In this document: positions 19,595 through 31,307 of the stretch, in pieces
Layout: the number at the start of each line of letters is the position of its first letter
Numbering within the stretch: the stretch's first letter is position 1
Source of the DNA: Strigamia acuminata
Taxonomy: Eukaryota; Arthropoda; Chilopoda; Geophilomorpha; Linotaeniidae
NCBI GenBank assembly: GCA_949358305.1
Contig: OX442319.1
Span: 14,012,001 to 14,076,000, forward strand
Reading direction: 5' to 3'
Length of the DNA stretch: 64,000 nucleotides
Program-made: the position numbers and the translations under genes
The notes under the pieces: generated by a model
Told to the model about the DNA's origin: nothing
Seen by the model: the letters and a program-made list of their open reading frames with translations, nothing else
Database searches by the model: none

Positions 19595-21605
19595 ATGCTC
19601 GGAGAACTCGGTCGTCTTAGCATGCATCGATGTTACTCGCAAACTGAACCCAATCTTCTAAAATACGAATTAAACGACTTTGAAATCATCAAACCTTCAG
19701 CCAGTGCTTTGTTTCTAAACCGATCGAGCTCATTTTCATTTTGCCAACCTTTGCACCAAGTAACAATTACAACAAAACCCAAAATCAAAATTATTTCCTT
19801 TCTTTTTCCAGCTCAACGATCGGTGTTTGTTCCCGTCTTTCAACAACCGCCCGGCGGACTGCGAGTGCAGACTCTCCGCCGGATGTCAAGTGAGCCGCGT
19901 GCTCAGTGATGACATATTCCTCGATCACCAGTTGCGAAGAAACGCGATAATCCAACGAAGTGCGTCCGAAGTGAGATTGTGTCGGAAGCGAGCCACGACT
20001 CGCCTGTGCGTAATGTCCGCACAAAACCCCCCGGTCGAAGCCTCGTCGGCCGATTCGTTAAAACACACTCAGTCGAGAGGATTCATCAAAATTGATTACG
20101 ACGACCTCGGACTGGAGGAGGACGACGAAGTGTATCTCGAAGCGAGCAGTTTCTGCGAGCAAATGGACGGTGCGGCGCGTGATGACGATGCTAATGTCGA
20201 TAATGTTAACGTCGATAATGTTAACGTCGATAATGTTAACGAAGAGGACGAAGCGAGTGGCGCTAAGAATGTGCTGGTGTTGGACGAGATGGGATCTTGT
20301 TGTAGCGCTTCGAAACGATACTACGATCGAAGCGAACGAGAGTCGTCGCTGGCGCCGCTAGACGAGTGCGGGATCCGCTCGAAGCCGCAGCTGGATAAGA
20401 TTTTTGCACGTTCCGAGAGATTTGGATCGAGCAGCAGTAATTTAGCCACGGATTTCAGTCGGGCGTTGCTCAATAATTTGTTGCAGCGAGGAAAAGAGGC
20501 GAGTCTCGAGTTTGAGACTTCGCACGCCGGAACTTTTTCCAATACGCACGTCGAGGAGAATCAACAACCTACTGACGCTTCCGTCGAAGAATTGGCGACG
20601 AAGATCGTTCAGAGGATTAACCAAGTGCAGAAATTTAACTTTTTTCATTTTTATTACGAGTGATTCGTTATATCCAATTTTTCGTTATTAGGCTTGTGCG
20701 ATTAATTTTTGTCGCGAATGCGATTGCAATATTGGATTGTAGCGATTTTTTTGCGATATATTGCATTCGTGATATATCGCGATATAATCGCAATAATTCG
20801 CAATAATTCGCAATAATCGCAATATCGCAATATCACAAGATAACTCAATTTATCGCAATTGATTGAATTTATTTACTGAAAAAAGTTTATTTAAAACCAA
20901 ATTGAAGTAACAAATGTGAAAAGAAAAGAAAATTTAGCATTGTTGGTCCACCCACACTCCATCTATATGCGATTTTTGTTAAATCGCAATAATCGCAATA
21001 ATTCGCAATAATTCGCAATAATTCGCAATAATTCGCAATAATTCGCAATAATTCGCATGTGCTATATATCGCAAACAACAGCTAGTGAATTAAATAGCTG
21101 CGATATTCAACCAAAAAAAATCGCATTGCGATTAATTGCAAATTCGCACATGCCTATTCGTTATAATGATATATTTGTTATAACGAATATTTAAATAACC
21201 TTTGGTTGATTGGTTAGAAAATTTTGATATAACGAATTTTCGTTCTAACGAGGCTAGACTGTAATTTTTATAAAGTTTTTCTGAGTAGGTTAAAGATTCC
21301 AAGTGCACTTACTTTCAGTTTAGTAGCATTAAAAATGTGTTTGACAAGCTAATTGCTTCCTCGCCTAACCTTAGTCATCATTTGCAAAGACTTAAGGTTC
21401 TAATTATGAATTTGGAATTTGGGAATTTGGAATTAAGTGATTTTGTTTTCAGGACTTATACATGCAACCCTTGCAGCCGAGTAATGAAGGTACGGTTGCT
21501 GAGCAAGCGAATCCAAATAGTGCGCTGGGTCATCCAGATTCGCTCGCCAGGTTGGAACGATTGGAGGAAGAACTAAAAGAACAAGCTTCGATGTTGTATA
21601 AGTAA
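19595..21605 (+). CDS. Unrecognised acidic, coiled-coil protein gene, 3 coding exons modelled
   Basis: Modelled exons are 19595-19759, 19812-20624 and 21453-21605, all phase 0 with GT-AG ends, giving 376 residues from MLGELGRLSMHRCYSQ to LEEELKEQASMLYK. An AATAAA follows the TAA by two bases. The middle is acidic (IDYDDLGLEEDDEVYLEA) with three VDNVN repeats (15-bp unit, about 20192-20238). A coiled-coil-like ending follows. Upstream codons are open to 19466 but have no ATG, so the start is provisional. Further coding-looking stretches at about 21672-21778 (LENLKEQNHRLAEN) and 21790-21885 (VDNEGETLAEMNTYKN) may be alternative 3' exons, but their phases did not fit my model. A Rab11-FIP-like or other adaptor role is conceivable but not shown. 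Confidence 0.6.
20689..21156. mobile_element. hAT-type MITE in an intron, 8-bp target duplication
   Basis: The ends are TAGGCTTGTGCGATTAA and, inverted, TAGGCATGTGCGA; flanks are TTCGTTAT at 20681-20688 and 21157-21164. The 468-bp body carries runs of a 10-bp unit, AATTCGCAAT, on both sides (about 20783-20840 and 20990-21056). It lies in intron 2 of the gene above. Its target resembles an older pogo-like inverted repeat (ATTCGTTATATC near 20663, and 21226-21260). Confidence 0.88.
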
Positions 21606-22459
21606 ACAAATAAACTTTTGGATTCGACATTTTGATTTTAAAATCAATTTTCTGGCGCGTTGAAGACTTTTAGCAGAGTTGGAAAATCTGAAAGAACAAA
21701 ATCATCGATTGGCAGAAAATCGTAATAATAATAATTGCATTTCGAATCGTTCGTGTGAAGATAATTTGGTTTTGTAATTTAAAACAATTAGTAGACAACG
21801 AAGGCGAAACCTTGGCAGAAATGAACACTTACAAAAACCTTTTGTTTCAAGAAAACCCAATTGAAAGTTACGATACTACGAAATGAATAATGATAATATT
21901 ACTGAAAAACAATATCAATCAATAAAAAAGAATTGTACTCGGCGTTGTTTAGATTTGAATTTTTATTTTGTCTCAAATTGATTTGTAATTGAAAATTTTT
22001 CTTTTAGTAAAAACTTATCCGGTTGTATTGCTAAACTTTATAAATGTCATTTACACTAATTTATATTTACATCTGTAATAATATTTTTGTTTTATCCCAG
22101 GATCCCACCAGGGGACACGATACATCGCACTAAGCCCTTCACTTCATCGTACGTAAACTGATTTCACTCTGTCCCGTATCTTTGTTCAAAACTACGAGTA
22201 CAATTTCTTTTTTTAAATTGTTATTGCTTTATTCATTTGTCTAACATTTCCCAATGCCCTTAGTGGGTCAAACGCCATTAGGCCAAATGACCTGTGAGGT
22301 CGGTTTCTTAAACTTGGGCGCTCAGGTCCCGCGAGTGGACAAGTGGGGAACCACTAGGCACATCAGGTAAGTCGCAATGGCAGCCAAGTTTGGAGATGTG
22401 GTCGGATGCGACTGTTCAATTTGCACTGCTGTTTCAACAACTCACGGGTCAAAGTTCGT
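21606..22459. other. 3' flank of the coiled-coil gene and spacer
   Basis: Besides the two coding-looking stretches mentioned for the 19595 gene, I see nothing supported. Part of 22250-22450 is GC-richer and may be decayed LTR sequence. Confidence 0.4.
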
Positions 22460-22871
22460 ATTGTAGTGTTCGGACGGACGCCACGTGGTCAGGGGAGGGC
22501 CACGAGGCGCTGGACGCAACACACACGATTAAATTAATGGCTGTAATGTTCACGGAGAACGTACGACGAATGCGGCCACCACGGATGCTCAGGTCCCGGC
22601 CGGCGACAGAGTCGCCACGCCGATCATTTGGGTTGCCACAGCAGTCAGTTTTGAGAGATGGTCGGAATGTGACCGTTCGCCTTGCTGGTTGAGGAACAAC
22701 TCTGTAGGCACTATGGGGTTCACCACTTCCGGGACCCTATTGGTCAATTCTAGGGCCAGCAGCTCCAACTGGTTGCGGGGGACCGCAACAGGCGCACGAG
22801 AAGTCTTGAGAGCTGCACCAAATGTATTGCGCTGCAGGTAAGTGATCAGCGCGCAGCGACAGCTGGTCACA
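22460..22871 (-). repeat. Solo LTR remnant of the 46.7-kb gypsy family, reverse orientation
   Basis: Read on the minus strand it starts TGTGACCAGCTG at 22871 and ends GTCCGTCCGAACACTACAAT at 22460. Shared blocks with the 625-bp LTRs are TGTTGCGGTCCCCCGCAACC, the CAACCAGCAAGGCGAACGG block and GTGTGTTGCGTCCAGCGCCT. At 412 bp it is internally deleted and diverged. Confidence 0.8.
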
Positions 22872-22924
22872 GTTATTGACAAATAGCAAATAATGTTATC
22901 TTTAAATGGGCCGTAAACCACATG

Positions 22925-23190
22925 GGAAGAGGTAAATGCTATATTCAAACACATGTATAATTGAATGCAGGCTAACAGTATTGGAAAGAGAAAAACGTCA
23001 GATTTCAAACATAACATCAAAATCCACATTTCAACACCGTAAAAATTATGGAAAATAAAAGAAAAAAAAAAATTTGTAAAAATAAAGAAAAGTGAAAACA
23101 AAGGAAGAAAATCATCCATTTTGGGCGGATGACCAGAGCTCTCTCATTAGTTCACTGGTCCAGGAGCTACCTCGAGAAGGTCGAAGGTAA
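22925..23190 (+). repeat. Dispersed ~0.9-kb repeat, partial copy 3
   Basis: It shares AGGTAAATGCTA...GAATGCAGGCTAACAGTA and TTTTGGGCGGATGACCAGAG...GGTCCAGGAGCTACC with the copies at 16042 and 38994. It lacks the first half and is more diverged. Confidence 0.75.
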
Positions 23191-23267
23191 GTGCAAAGAT
23201 GGTACGATTTTTATATAAAAATATGATTAATAAGACATCTGAACACTTACGCGTACAAACAATTTAT

Positions 23268-25557
23268 TCAATCAATACTCATTTGACTAACTATGTCAGA
23301 AACCAGATTCTGAAGGTCGTGTTTTCGAACTTCGCCAGTCTCGAGAACTTCCTCGTGATTCGCGATGCTCTCGGTCTCGTATTCCATGACGCATTTGTTA
23401 GTTATTAGTGATAACGCGAAAACCTTCAGTCCACAATGCCGGGCAGTTACAACTTCATGAACTGTACTCATTCCTAAATTAAATTAATAAAAATTAAATT
23501 TTAATTTTCAATTTCAATCAATTATCAAATTTTTCAGATCTTAAGACACACCTTTTTTACTTTGAAAAGCCAACCAAAAATTGGGCTGCGTTTAAAATAA
23601 AAATTGTCTCTGTGCGTCTTAAGGTCTGATGAGTCTTATCGTCCGCAAAATACGGTTTACGGTTTTTAATTCCCTTACCGACAGCGTCTGCTCCTAGTAA
23701 CCGTAATGCTCGCAATTCTGCAACTGTTTCGAAAGACGGTCCGCCGACCATGACGTATACTCCTTCGTGAAGCCATTTATAAATCTTCTGTTCTTTGGCA
23801 ACTTTTTTCGCCAACTGTCTGTATTTTGTATCGTAAGCATTACTCATCGGAGGAAACCGTTCGCCCCATCTGAAAAAAGATTTTTAGTTGTTAATTCAAT
23901 GTTCTAATAGAATGCAGCTGTTCTAGTGACAAACCTAGATTTTCCCCACAAATTTCAGTATGCGCATTCATAAATAAACCAGTCGAAATGTAAAATTTTA
24001 CATTCAGACTGGTTAAACAAAATATACCGTCTTCGATTGAAAAATTCGTTAATCACGGTTTGTCACCGCAATGTTCAAGCAGACCTTTCGTCGTTTTTTC
24101 CTCTTAAAGGACTGTCACTGGCAAAGCCTTGAAAATTGATGTGATCTTTTATAATCATAATATCGCCAACTTTGTAATCGGGATTAATTGCGCCAGCTGC
24201 ATCGGTGATTACGACCGTTTTCACGCCGATTAATTTCATCATTCGCACCGGCATCGCGCACTAAAAGAGAACGAAATAAAAATACATTTTTCAAATAAAT
24301 ACGAGGAAAGCATAGAAAAATTTAAGTAAAATGACAAATCATTGAATTATACCGCTCGTAATCGACGTCCTTAAGTTAAAATACCGTATTTTACCAAATA
24401 AGAGCCGCGGCTCTTATTCAAAACTGCCACTTTGAGCTGCGGCTTTAATTCGGGGGCGGCTCCAATTCGGGGGCGGCTCTTAATTCAAATAGTGGCCAAT
24501 ATCTAACTATTACGTTCATTGAACGTATATAGCCGCGGCTACTATTCGAGGGCGGCTCTTATATCAAGTCGCCTATCTCGGCCGCGGCTACTATTCGAGG
24601 GCGGCTACAATACGAGGGCGACTCTTATTCGGTAAAATACGGTAGCTTACTTTCCATAGTTCGTAGCCTTCGTAAGCATGGAAACGTCCTTGCATGCAAA
24701 CCGTCGAAACACCTTTGAGGAGGCCGAAAACGAGTCTACCGGCGTGGCCGTCAACTTAAAACATTGAAATTAAGAATGGCAACAAACACGCCACTCCCAC
24801 TCATAACATTTCTACTAAATTTTAAAAATTTATATTTAAAATTTGCTAACAAATTATTGACTAATAAAACTTTTTTCTCTTTAAAATATCCAATTGGATT
24901 TCGAAAACTCATTTCGCGAGCATCCGTCCCGAGGTTTAATTAAAGTCGATTTATCTCACCTGTGCTTAGAGGAAAATCTGGAATATCACTGTAAGCAAAC
25001 GAGTCGCTTTCGTCCATACAATCGGCCAAACTGCTCAGTCCTGATCCACAAATGATGCCAATTTTGGGCCTGTGAGTCGTTCTTTCGCACAGAAAGTCTG
25101 CGATTTTCTTAATCTCATCGTAGCTGTATCTGGAATACAAAAATGCGAAATAAAATTCATTTTATGCGCATATAAAATGCACAAAATATTTTATTTTAAA
25201 AAATATAAAAATAAAAATTTTATCCCCATTTGGTACAGCAATGGTACGCACTACATGTGCATGAATAGCGATTTCTGAATTATAATCCCGAATTTAGGCA
25301 TTTATAATGGCGTTGTACGCAATAAATAATATGTAGTTATATACAATATTTATTCAGTTCCTAATAAAAAGAGTCATTTAAATTGCCAATTAATCTTTAA
25401 TTACTACTATACTAAGGTCGTGATTGCATAATCACATTATCAACAACAAATAGACCTTGAATTTCGCAGCAAAAAAAACCAATATGCATCTCTAAATAAT
25501 AATTTATACTAACTGGAAGGTTTAATGTGACCTTGCCACTTACCCGAATTCGGTCAT
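23268..25557 (-). CDS. PNP: Purine nucleoside phosphorylase, 6 exons
   Basis: Exons in genome order (minus strand): 23268-23473, 23679-23869, 24085-24260, 24651-24754, 24960-25129, 25544-25557. All are GT-AG and all phases agree; the product is 286 residues (human 289). The enzyme cleaves inosine and guanosine with phosphate to the base and ribose 1-phosphate in purine salvage. Visible landmarks are [12 protein letters not shown] (phosphate loop), [21 protein letters not shown] (catalytic His-x-Tyr-Glu), GPSFETVAE (purine-binding Glu), LITNKC (purine-binding Asn) and ANHEEV (His). The first coding exon has only MTEFG, and the AATAAA overlaps the stop. A MITE sits in intron 3, six bases past a splice donor. 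Confidence 0.96.
24382..24644. mobile_element. MITE with TA ends in a PNP intron (Tc1/mariner-like)
   Basis: The termini are TACCGTATTTTACCAAATAAG and the inverted GAATAAGAG-type copy ending GGTAAAATACGGTA; outer TA is consistent with a TA target duplication. Inside, GCCGCGGCT and GGGCGGCTCTTA(A)TTC units repeat. There is no coding capacity. On the gene strand its first base is six bases after the donor of the exon at 24651-24754. Confidence 0.8.
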
Positions 25558-25984
25558 CGCAAAAGGAATTGATTTTAAAACGTGGTTTTCGATGAATACA
25601 CGCACACAGTCAGTCAGACCCTAACTTACAAGTTAATGTAAATCGGCTTGACAAGGTAGGGTAGACAGAGCTGCTGCATTTATTGCTACAGAGGAAAGAG
25701 CGGAAACCTCACGAGAGATTTAATGAAAATAATAATCAGCGCCATCTAGAATAAATAATTTCGTTCCAAAAGTTGCTTTTTAGCGTAGTGACGTATAAAT
25801 TTGTGCAGCGGAAATGCATTTGGCTTCACGTTATGACGTAAAATCATCATGGTCAAGTTGTCTGAAGTGTTGTCACAAAAATTAAATTTTTTAAATGTCA
25901 TTTTTAAATTAAAATTGCAATTACAGATTGCCACTTCTCCCTCCGTTTTTGACTGAATTTGCGCTGATTAATCACTTGATAGTA
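25558..25984. promoter_or_regulatory. Upstream region of PNP
   Basis: This is where the minus-strand PNP promoter should lie. I see no TATA box at a convincing distance and no other gene. Confidence 0.35.
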
Positions 25985-26225
25985 TGCTCAATTCCCGGTG
26001 GGCGTCAGAATCGCCATCGTAGTCAGACTGAAAGAGACCGTCAGGATGCAACCGTTCACCATGCTGGCTAGTAGAACTACTCGTGGGACGCTACAGGACC
26101 CACCCACTTCCAAAAGGCCACTTTACTCTCAGCAATCTCCGGTAACAGGAGATGGCGCTACCATTCGGGTTACGCCAGTTGCTGCTACGGGTTGCGCGGT
26201 CAGGTTCGAAGTAGCTCTGTGAATT
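25985..26225 (-). repeat. Decayed LTR-like sequence
   Basis: GACCGTCAGGATGCAACCGT and the following CACCCACTTCCAAAAGGCC segment resemble, in reverse, the middle of the gypsy-family LTR seen at 22460-22871. Similarity is weak and ends are unclear. A related scrap is at 35110-35180. Confidence 0.4.
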
Positions 26226-26301
26226 TTAAACTGTATCTTATTAAAAGGAAACTTTTAAATATTTCGAACATGTTTTTTATAATTTCTTAGTTTTTCTTAG
26301 A

Positions 26302-27571
26302 ATGAATTCAATCGTTAACATGACGGAAAGTCAGAATTTGCATAATTACGCCTTTTTGCCCTTGGACAATGGTCAAGGCAACCACGTGACCGACCCACTC
26401 CAAGGCGGATCATCACCTTCATCACCTTCATCTGAAGACTTGAGGGACCAACGGTTAGACGAATTGAACGACAATATGGCTAAATTGCAAGATATGATGG
26501 CCACTTTGTTGGCACAAAGAGCGGCAGCCCCGATTCCGGTGGCCCCGAGCACTAGCCAAGTCGCTTCGGGGATGTTGGTAAATATATCCAACGATCCTCT
26601 GGCTCACGTTTCTCCAGTCGGGCTGGTCAAGGTTCCAGACCCCACTGTTCCGCCAATACAAACGGCTCCATGCGAGTTCCTCGAGGCCAAGAAGACGGTG
26701 GGCGGGATGCCGACCCTTGGACCCGCGTTGCCGGTCAACCTCGAGGAGTTGGTCAACATGACGCTGTTTAACACTACCTACGAGTGTAGGGAGTCGTTAA
26801 TTGCGAGACTGGCGAATCCTGAAAATGCAACGTACCTGGACCCTCCTAAAGTGGAGGGAACCTTGTTTTCCGAATTAAAACCGTGGCTAAGAGAGCGCGA
26901 TAACGCCTCTCTAAAGCTACAGGCAAACATGTTAAAGATGGTTGTGCCTGTCACGAAAGCGATGATGGACATTGTGTCGGAGAAGTTCGACAAAAGGCCT
27001 TGGTCGGCTATCTCACCGAGACTCTGACCCTCATTGGCGCCGCCAATGCAGGTGTTACTATCCAACGTCGGCTGGACTTTGCCGACACTTTATCGCAAAA
27101 GTATAAGTCCTTTGCAAAGGGCCCGACCTGAACAAACAGATCAAAGAACTCGACAAAATTAAGAAAATCACGGTCAAGGCCACGACCGAGAAGAGCGAAG
27201 AACGAAAAGAGAGGAACAAACATTGGGTGAAAGGCCGTCTCCTCCCGATCCAATCGCTCTCGATCCCGAATTGATCAAAACTGCCAATTTTATTGCCGCA
27301 AGATTCAAAGAAGGTGTGTCCTCTTCAACGGGAAATTGGCGGCTATCTCAGCGGCAGGACTCTTTTCCCCGCAAATCAGATCGTGCGAGAAAATAAAACG
27401 GATGATAAAAGGTGTTTATAATTTGCGCCCAAATTTGCCACGTTACACGGAAACGTGGGATGTTGGGTTGGCGTTGAACGCTCTTCGTGCGGTGTGGCCA
27501 CATGATGACAAGGATTGGAAAACCTTGCAGGAAAGTGTTAATTTTGTTGGCCTTGACCACCGCAGCGAGAC
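26302..27571 (+). pseudogene. DIRS-like retrotransposon, internally deleted (gag-like ORF plus start of tyrosine recombinase)
   Basis: The ORF at 26302-27027 encodes a gag-like protein: a low-complexity start (SSPSSPSSEDLRDQRLDELN), then LKPWLRERDNASLKLQANML typical of DIRS ORF1. It continues in another frame with IGAANAGVTIQRRLDFADTL. After a jump, 27336-27570 reads SPQIRSCEKIKRMIKGVYNL and RPNLPRYTETWDVGLALNAL, the beginning of a DIRS-type tyrosine recombinase. RT and RNase H are missing. A BEL LTR is inserted at 27572 and ends the frame. Confidence 0.7.
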
Positions 27572-27954
27572 TGTAAAAACTAGGGTTTAATGAATTTTGA
27601 GTTTTATTAAATTGGTGATGGTATTTTTGGATTTAATTGTTTTCCTTGAAATTTTGAAGGGTAAAAGTGAGTCTTTGTTATGTTTTCTGAGAATGTATAA
27701 TTTTCACCAGATGTGGTGACGTTTGTATTGTAGTAGGGTTTTTGACCTTTTTTTTGTCTTTTGTTCTCATTTCCGAATAAATTTAATACACATTTCACCT
27801 TTAACCAGGAGAGCTGCTCTTGCTGAGCAGTTGGAAATTTATTGTATTCAAAACCACAAAAACATGAACACTGAAAAACTGAACATTTTCGAAACCTGAA
27901 ACATTTTCACTAAAAAAGGAGAACTTCACAACATTTGCGCTACTGGATTTCACA
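27572..27954 (+). repeat. BEL/Pao LTR, copy 2 (5' LTR)
   Basis: It runs from TGTAAAAACTAGGGTTTAAT to GGATTTCACA, followed at 27955-27972 by the tRNA-Phe primer binding site TGGTGCCGAAACCCGGGA. Length is 383 bp. It is inserted into DIRS-like coding sequence. Confidence 0.9.
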
Positions 27955-28038
27955 TGGTGCCGAAACCCGGGAACATTAATTTGAACCGGCCTGAAAAATT
28001 GTGTTAAACGTGAGTGTTAAAGTTATTTTGAGTGTAAA

Positions 28039-29394
28039 ATGACCGAATTGTCAGAAATGGACAGATTGAAAAGAACTCGCACGACAGCGAGAAACGCGTG
28101 CAGCCGACTCACGAATGCGACGGGCGAGCTGCTCGCCGAGGTGCCAGTAGACCTTAATAAATTGGCACGCCACAAAGCACAACTTCTAGCCAAGAAGGAA
28201 ATTTTGATGGGGCTGGATGATCGAGGACAACGCCGAGGCAGAGGCGGACCAGGAAACGGCCGACGTATACCAAGAACGTATAATCGACCAAGTAGAAGAC
28301 TTGACGCAACAAGCAGATGCAATCCGAAGGGTCGAGGTGGGTCAAATTAACGAAGCAACCGCTGCAGCCAACCAGCAAAAATTGGAAGAAGCCATCGCCG
28401 CACAAATGCGAGTGAATCAGCAGGCCATCGCCGCTCAGATCGCCGCCCAAGTCCAGGTGCGGTTGCCGCCGCCAGCCGTTCCACTCCCTGTCAACGAGGA
28501 ACAAGACGCCGGAGCGATAAAACTGCCAATGATACAAATGCAGCGATATGACGGGGACCCAACTAAGTGGTACAACTTTTGGTCCAACTTTGAAATTGGG
28601 ATCGGCAGCAACAAGAAGCTTACTCCCAAGGCCAACTCGTTTACCTAAAAACATTTTTGGAGTGGCCAGCGGCCAGTGTAGTTGCGGGACTCAATCCAAC
28701 CGACAAAAACTTCGAGACGGCCAAGGCTCTGCTGACCAATCGTTTTGGTAAGAAAAATGTAGTTATTAACGCTCATTTACGTGCAATAGAGAGAGTGCCA
28801 GTTGTAAAGAAAATTGAGGATTTGGTGGCACTCAGAAGGTTATATGATGAGTGTGAGTTGCATGTGAGAAGCCAAGAGAATTTGGATGTTGAAGTGGCCA
28901 CATTTGGCGCTCTGTTGTGCCCAAAATTAATGGCAGCCGTGCCGGACTTTATCGCGATGGGGTTTGCACAAGGCGATAATGACGACGAAACCGATATCAA
29001 GGCCTTCCTCGCGTATTTGAATAAACAGATTGGGTTGAGAGAGCGGACAGCAGCCGCCAACAATTATGGCAAAGAGTCGAATCCAGAAGAAAAGAAAACG
29101 AGCCGACCTCCGTTCACTAAAAACACTGAATGGAGTAAAAAGAAAACAACTTTGCCATCGGTCAATGCACTCTCCATCAACACAAACGAGTGTATTTATT
29201 GCGAGGTCACCGAGCACGCAACCGAAGCCTGCCCACTGCTGCCCCACAAAAAACGGCAAAATTTGATGAGGGCGGGTCGATGCTTTTTGTGCTTCGACAA
29301 GGGGCATCGAGTGACCAAATGTGCAGCAAAAAAGAGATGCGAGCGGGGTCATCACACCCAGATCTGCGATGACGACAGCCGTGCTGGAAGTTAA
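28039..29394 (+). pseudogene. BEL/Pao gag with zinc knuckles, two frameshifts
   Basis: It starts MTELSEMDRLKRTRTTARNA. A one-base shift near 28220 and a second near 28640 break the frame; both pieces are otherwise well kept (DPTKWYNFWSNFEIGIGSNK; VVAGLNPTDKNFETAKALL). The third segment ends with CIYCEVTEHATEAC and CFLCFDKGHRVTKC, two C-x2-C-x3/4-H-x4-C zinc knuckles for RNA packaging, and stops at 29392. This is the most complete of the four BEL gag regions here. Confidence 0.85.
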
Positions 29395-29399
29395 CAAAA

Positions 29400-29994
29400 A
29401 TGAATTATATTTTCAGGTACTGATGATGGATGTCGAGTCAGAGACGAGGCGAAAGACGGTGCAATGTTTTTTTAATGGAGGCAGCCACCGCACCTTCATC
29501 ACCGAGAAGTTAGCCGACGAATTGGACGCACCCGAGTCTGGCCAGCAAAAAATGACAATCACGCCATTCGGAGAACGAAGCTCAAAATCAACAGTTCGTA
29601 GGCAGTGCAAATCACACTTCGAGCGAGGAACGGCAAGGAGGGACAGATCAACATCAATGCCATCGTCGTGCCGTGGATAACAAGTTCCGTAGCGAGGCCC
29701 ATTCACAAAGATGTACGTGCCATGCTGAGCGAGCGCGGGACACAAATCGAGGAAAATCTGGATCAACGATGCAGTGCAGTATCAATTTTGGTGGGCACTG
29801 ACTATTTTTGGCAGACAGTCAGTGGACGAATCGAAAGACTGGGGTCCGGTTTGGTGGGTTTGGATACGCTGTTCGGGTGGACGATACACGGGTCAAACGG
29901 ATTTCGAGCGGCAAACAGCAAAGATTTAGTGGTTCCGGTCAATTTGGTCAATTATGAGAAAAAACTAGATAGACATGATGCGTACCAGAAATAA
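29400..29994 (+). pseudogene. BEL/Pao protease region and start of RT
   Basis: MMDVESETRRKTVQCFFNGG, then SHRTFITEKLADELDAPESG, is the retropepsin region. The catalytic aspartate of the FF(D)GGS motif is asparagine here, so the protease would be inactive. A frameshift at about 29605 is followed by VGTDYFWQTVSGRIERLGSG and LVGLDTLFGWTIHGS, the BEL linker before RT. RT and RNase H are deleted; the sequence jumps to integrase near 30000. Confidence 0.8.
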
Positions 29995-29999
29995 TATAT

Positions 30000-30749
30000 T
30001 CAGACAACGCTAAAACATTTAAGAGGGCCGATACTGAGTTGAGAGTCTTGATGGGGGCCATTCGATCAACAAAGATTAGTAACTTTCTTTCGCAACAGCA
30101 TGTCACGTGGAAGTTTATTGTTGAGCGAGCAGCATGGTGGGGGGGTTTTTGGGAGAGGATGGTGAGAACGGTTAAAGTGTCACTAAAGAAAATTTTGGGG
30201 CGTAGTGTGTTAACATTTGAAGAGCTAACCACCACTTTGTGCGAAGTGGAGGCTATGGTGAACTCACGACCTATTTCGTATGTGTATGTAGATGCCAAAG
30301 AAAAAGACCCTTTAACCCCGTCTCACTTCCTGGTCGGAAAACGCCAAATAACACTCCCAGGAACTCATTTGCACGACCCCAAACAGATGGATGCTGGTGC
30401 GACCGAACTTTTGAAGCGATGGAAGCTTCGTGAGCACCTATTAAAGCAAGTTTGGAAGCGCTGGAACCACGAATACCTGACCGAGCTCAGGGTATTTCGA
30501 GCTGACCACATCAAAATGGAGTTGAAAGTTAACGACGTCGTGTTGATACAAGACGAAAATCAACCGAGGTCAATGTGGGTAATGGGATTAGTGACCCTTG
30601 TTTTTCCGGGGAGGGATGGAAAAATAAGGTCATGTGAGGTTCGACTCGCCACGGAGAAGAAGTTGAGACGTCCCATCCAGAGGTTGTGTCTTTTGGAAAC
30701 CCACAAAGGCCATGGGTATGATGTCATCAGCCCGTACACGATAGTTTGA
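30000..30749 (+). pseudogene. BEL/Pao integrase C-half and DUF5641 domain
   Basis: SDNAKTFKRAD (second Asp of the DDE triad) is followed by FIVERAAWWGGFWERMVRTV, carrying the catalytic Glu in the BEL WWGGFWER context, then VEAMVNSRPISYVYVDAKEK and PLTPSHFLVGKR. The typical BEL C-terminal domain follows: HEYLTELRVF, VNDVVLIQDENQPRSMWVMG and LVTLVFPGRDGKIRSCEVRL. The stop is at 30747. The N-half of integrase is deleted. No 3' LTR was found before the Harbinger insertion. Confidence 0.85.
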
Positions 30750-31307
30750 GCGTGCACAACGCTTTCATGTAATTGAATTGATAGTGGATAAATATTGTAT
30801 CAAACGGTTTTAAAATCAAAAAAATAATACTTTCAGACTTTGTTTTCCCGTGTGCATGTCGATCCTTTCGGACATAACAGCGCACCAAGAAGCAATTATC
30901 AATAAACTTGCAATGGCATTTCTAAGGTCGACCGCTGGTGATGGTGAGATATCAAAACAAGACTCCGTTTTGCAAACTGTTGGTTATTTGGGAAGGTAAT
31001 CATGACAGGTGCGCCAAGTGGCAATTGCGAGCGGCGAACACAGAAACGTCCCATGCTCGCACGGCAAGCATGAGGTCATCAAACCTCACAGTGGTGGTGG
31101 ACCGGCCACAAAGTCGAGTTCACCTTTCATGAGATGTATAAACAGTAGCACGTTAACGGAATCGTTGCACTGCTGCATATTGTATCTCAAGCATACTGTG
31201 AAGCCGTAGGGGCTCGTGTAAAAACCTAGACTATGCAATACGCTACAGACTCCTGCCTCCGCGTTGCGTGGAAGTTTGGTAAATTCACCGATTCGCCAAA
31301 ATTTGAC
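30750..31307. other. Spacer between BEL fragment and Harbinger element
   Basis: Within it, CACAGTGGTGGTGGACCGGCCACA (31088-31111) is a lone piece of the repeated block seen at 6210 and 14485. Nothing else is recognised. Confidence 0.4.
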
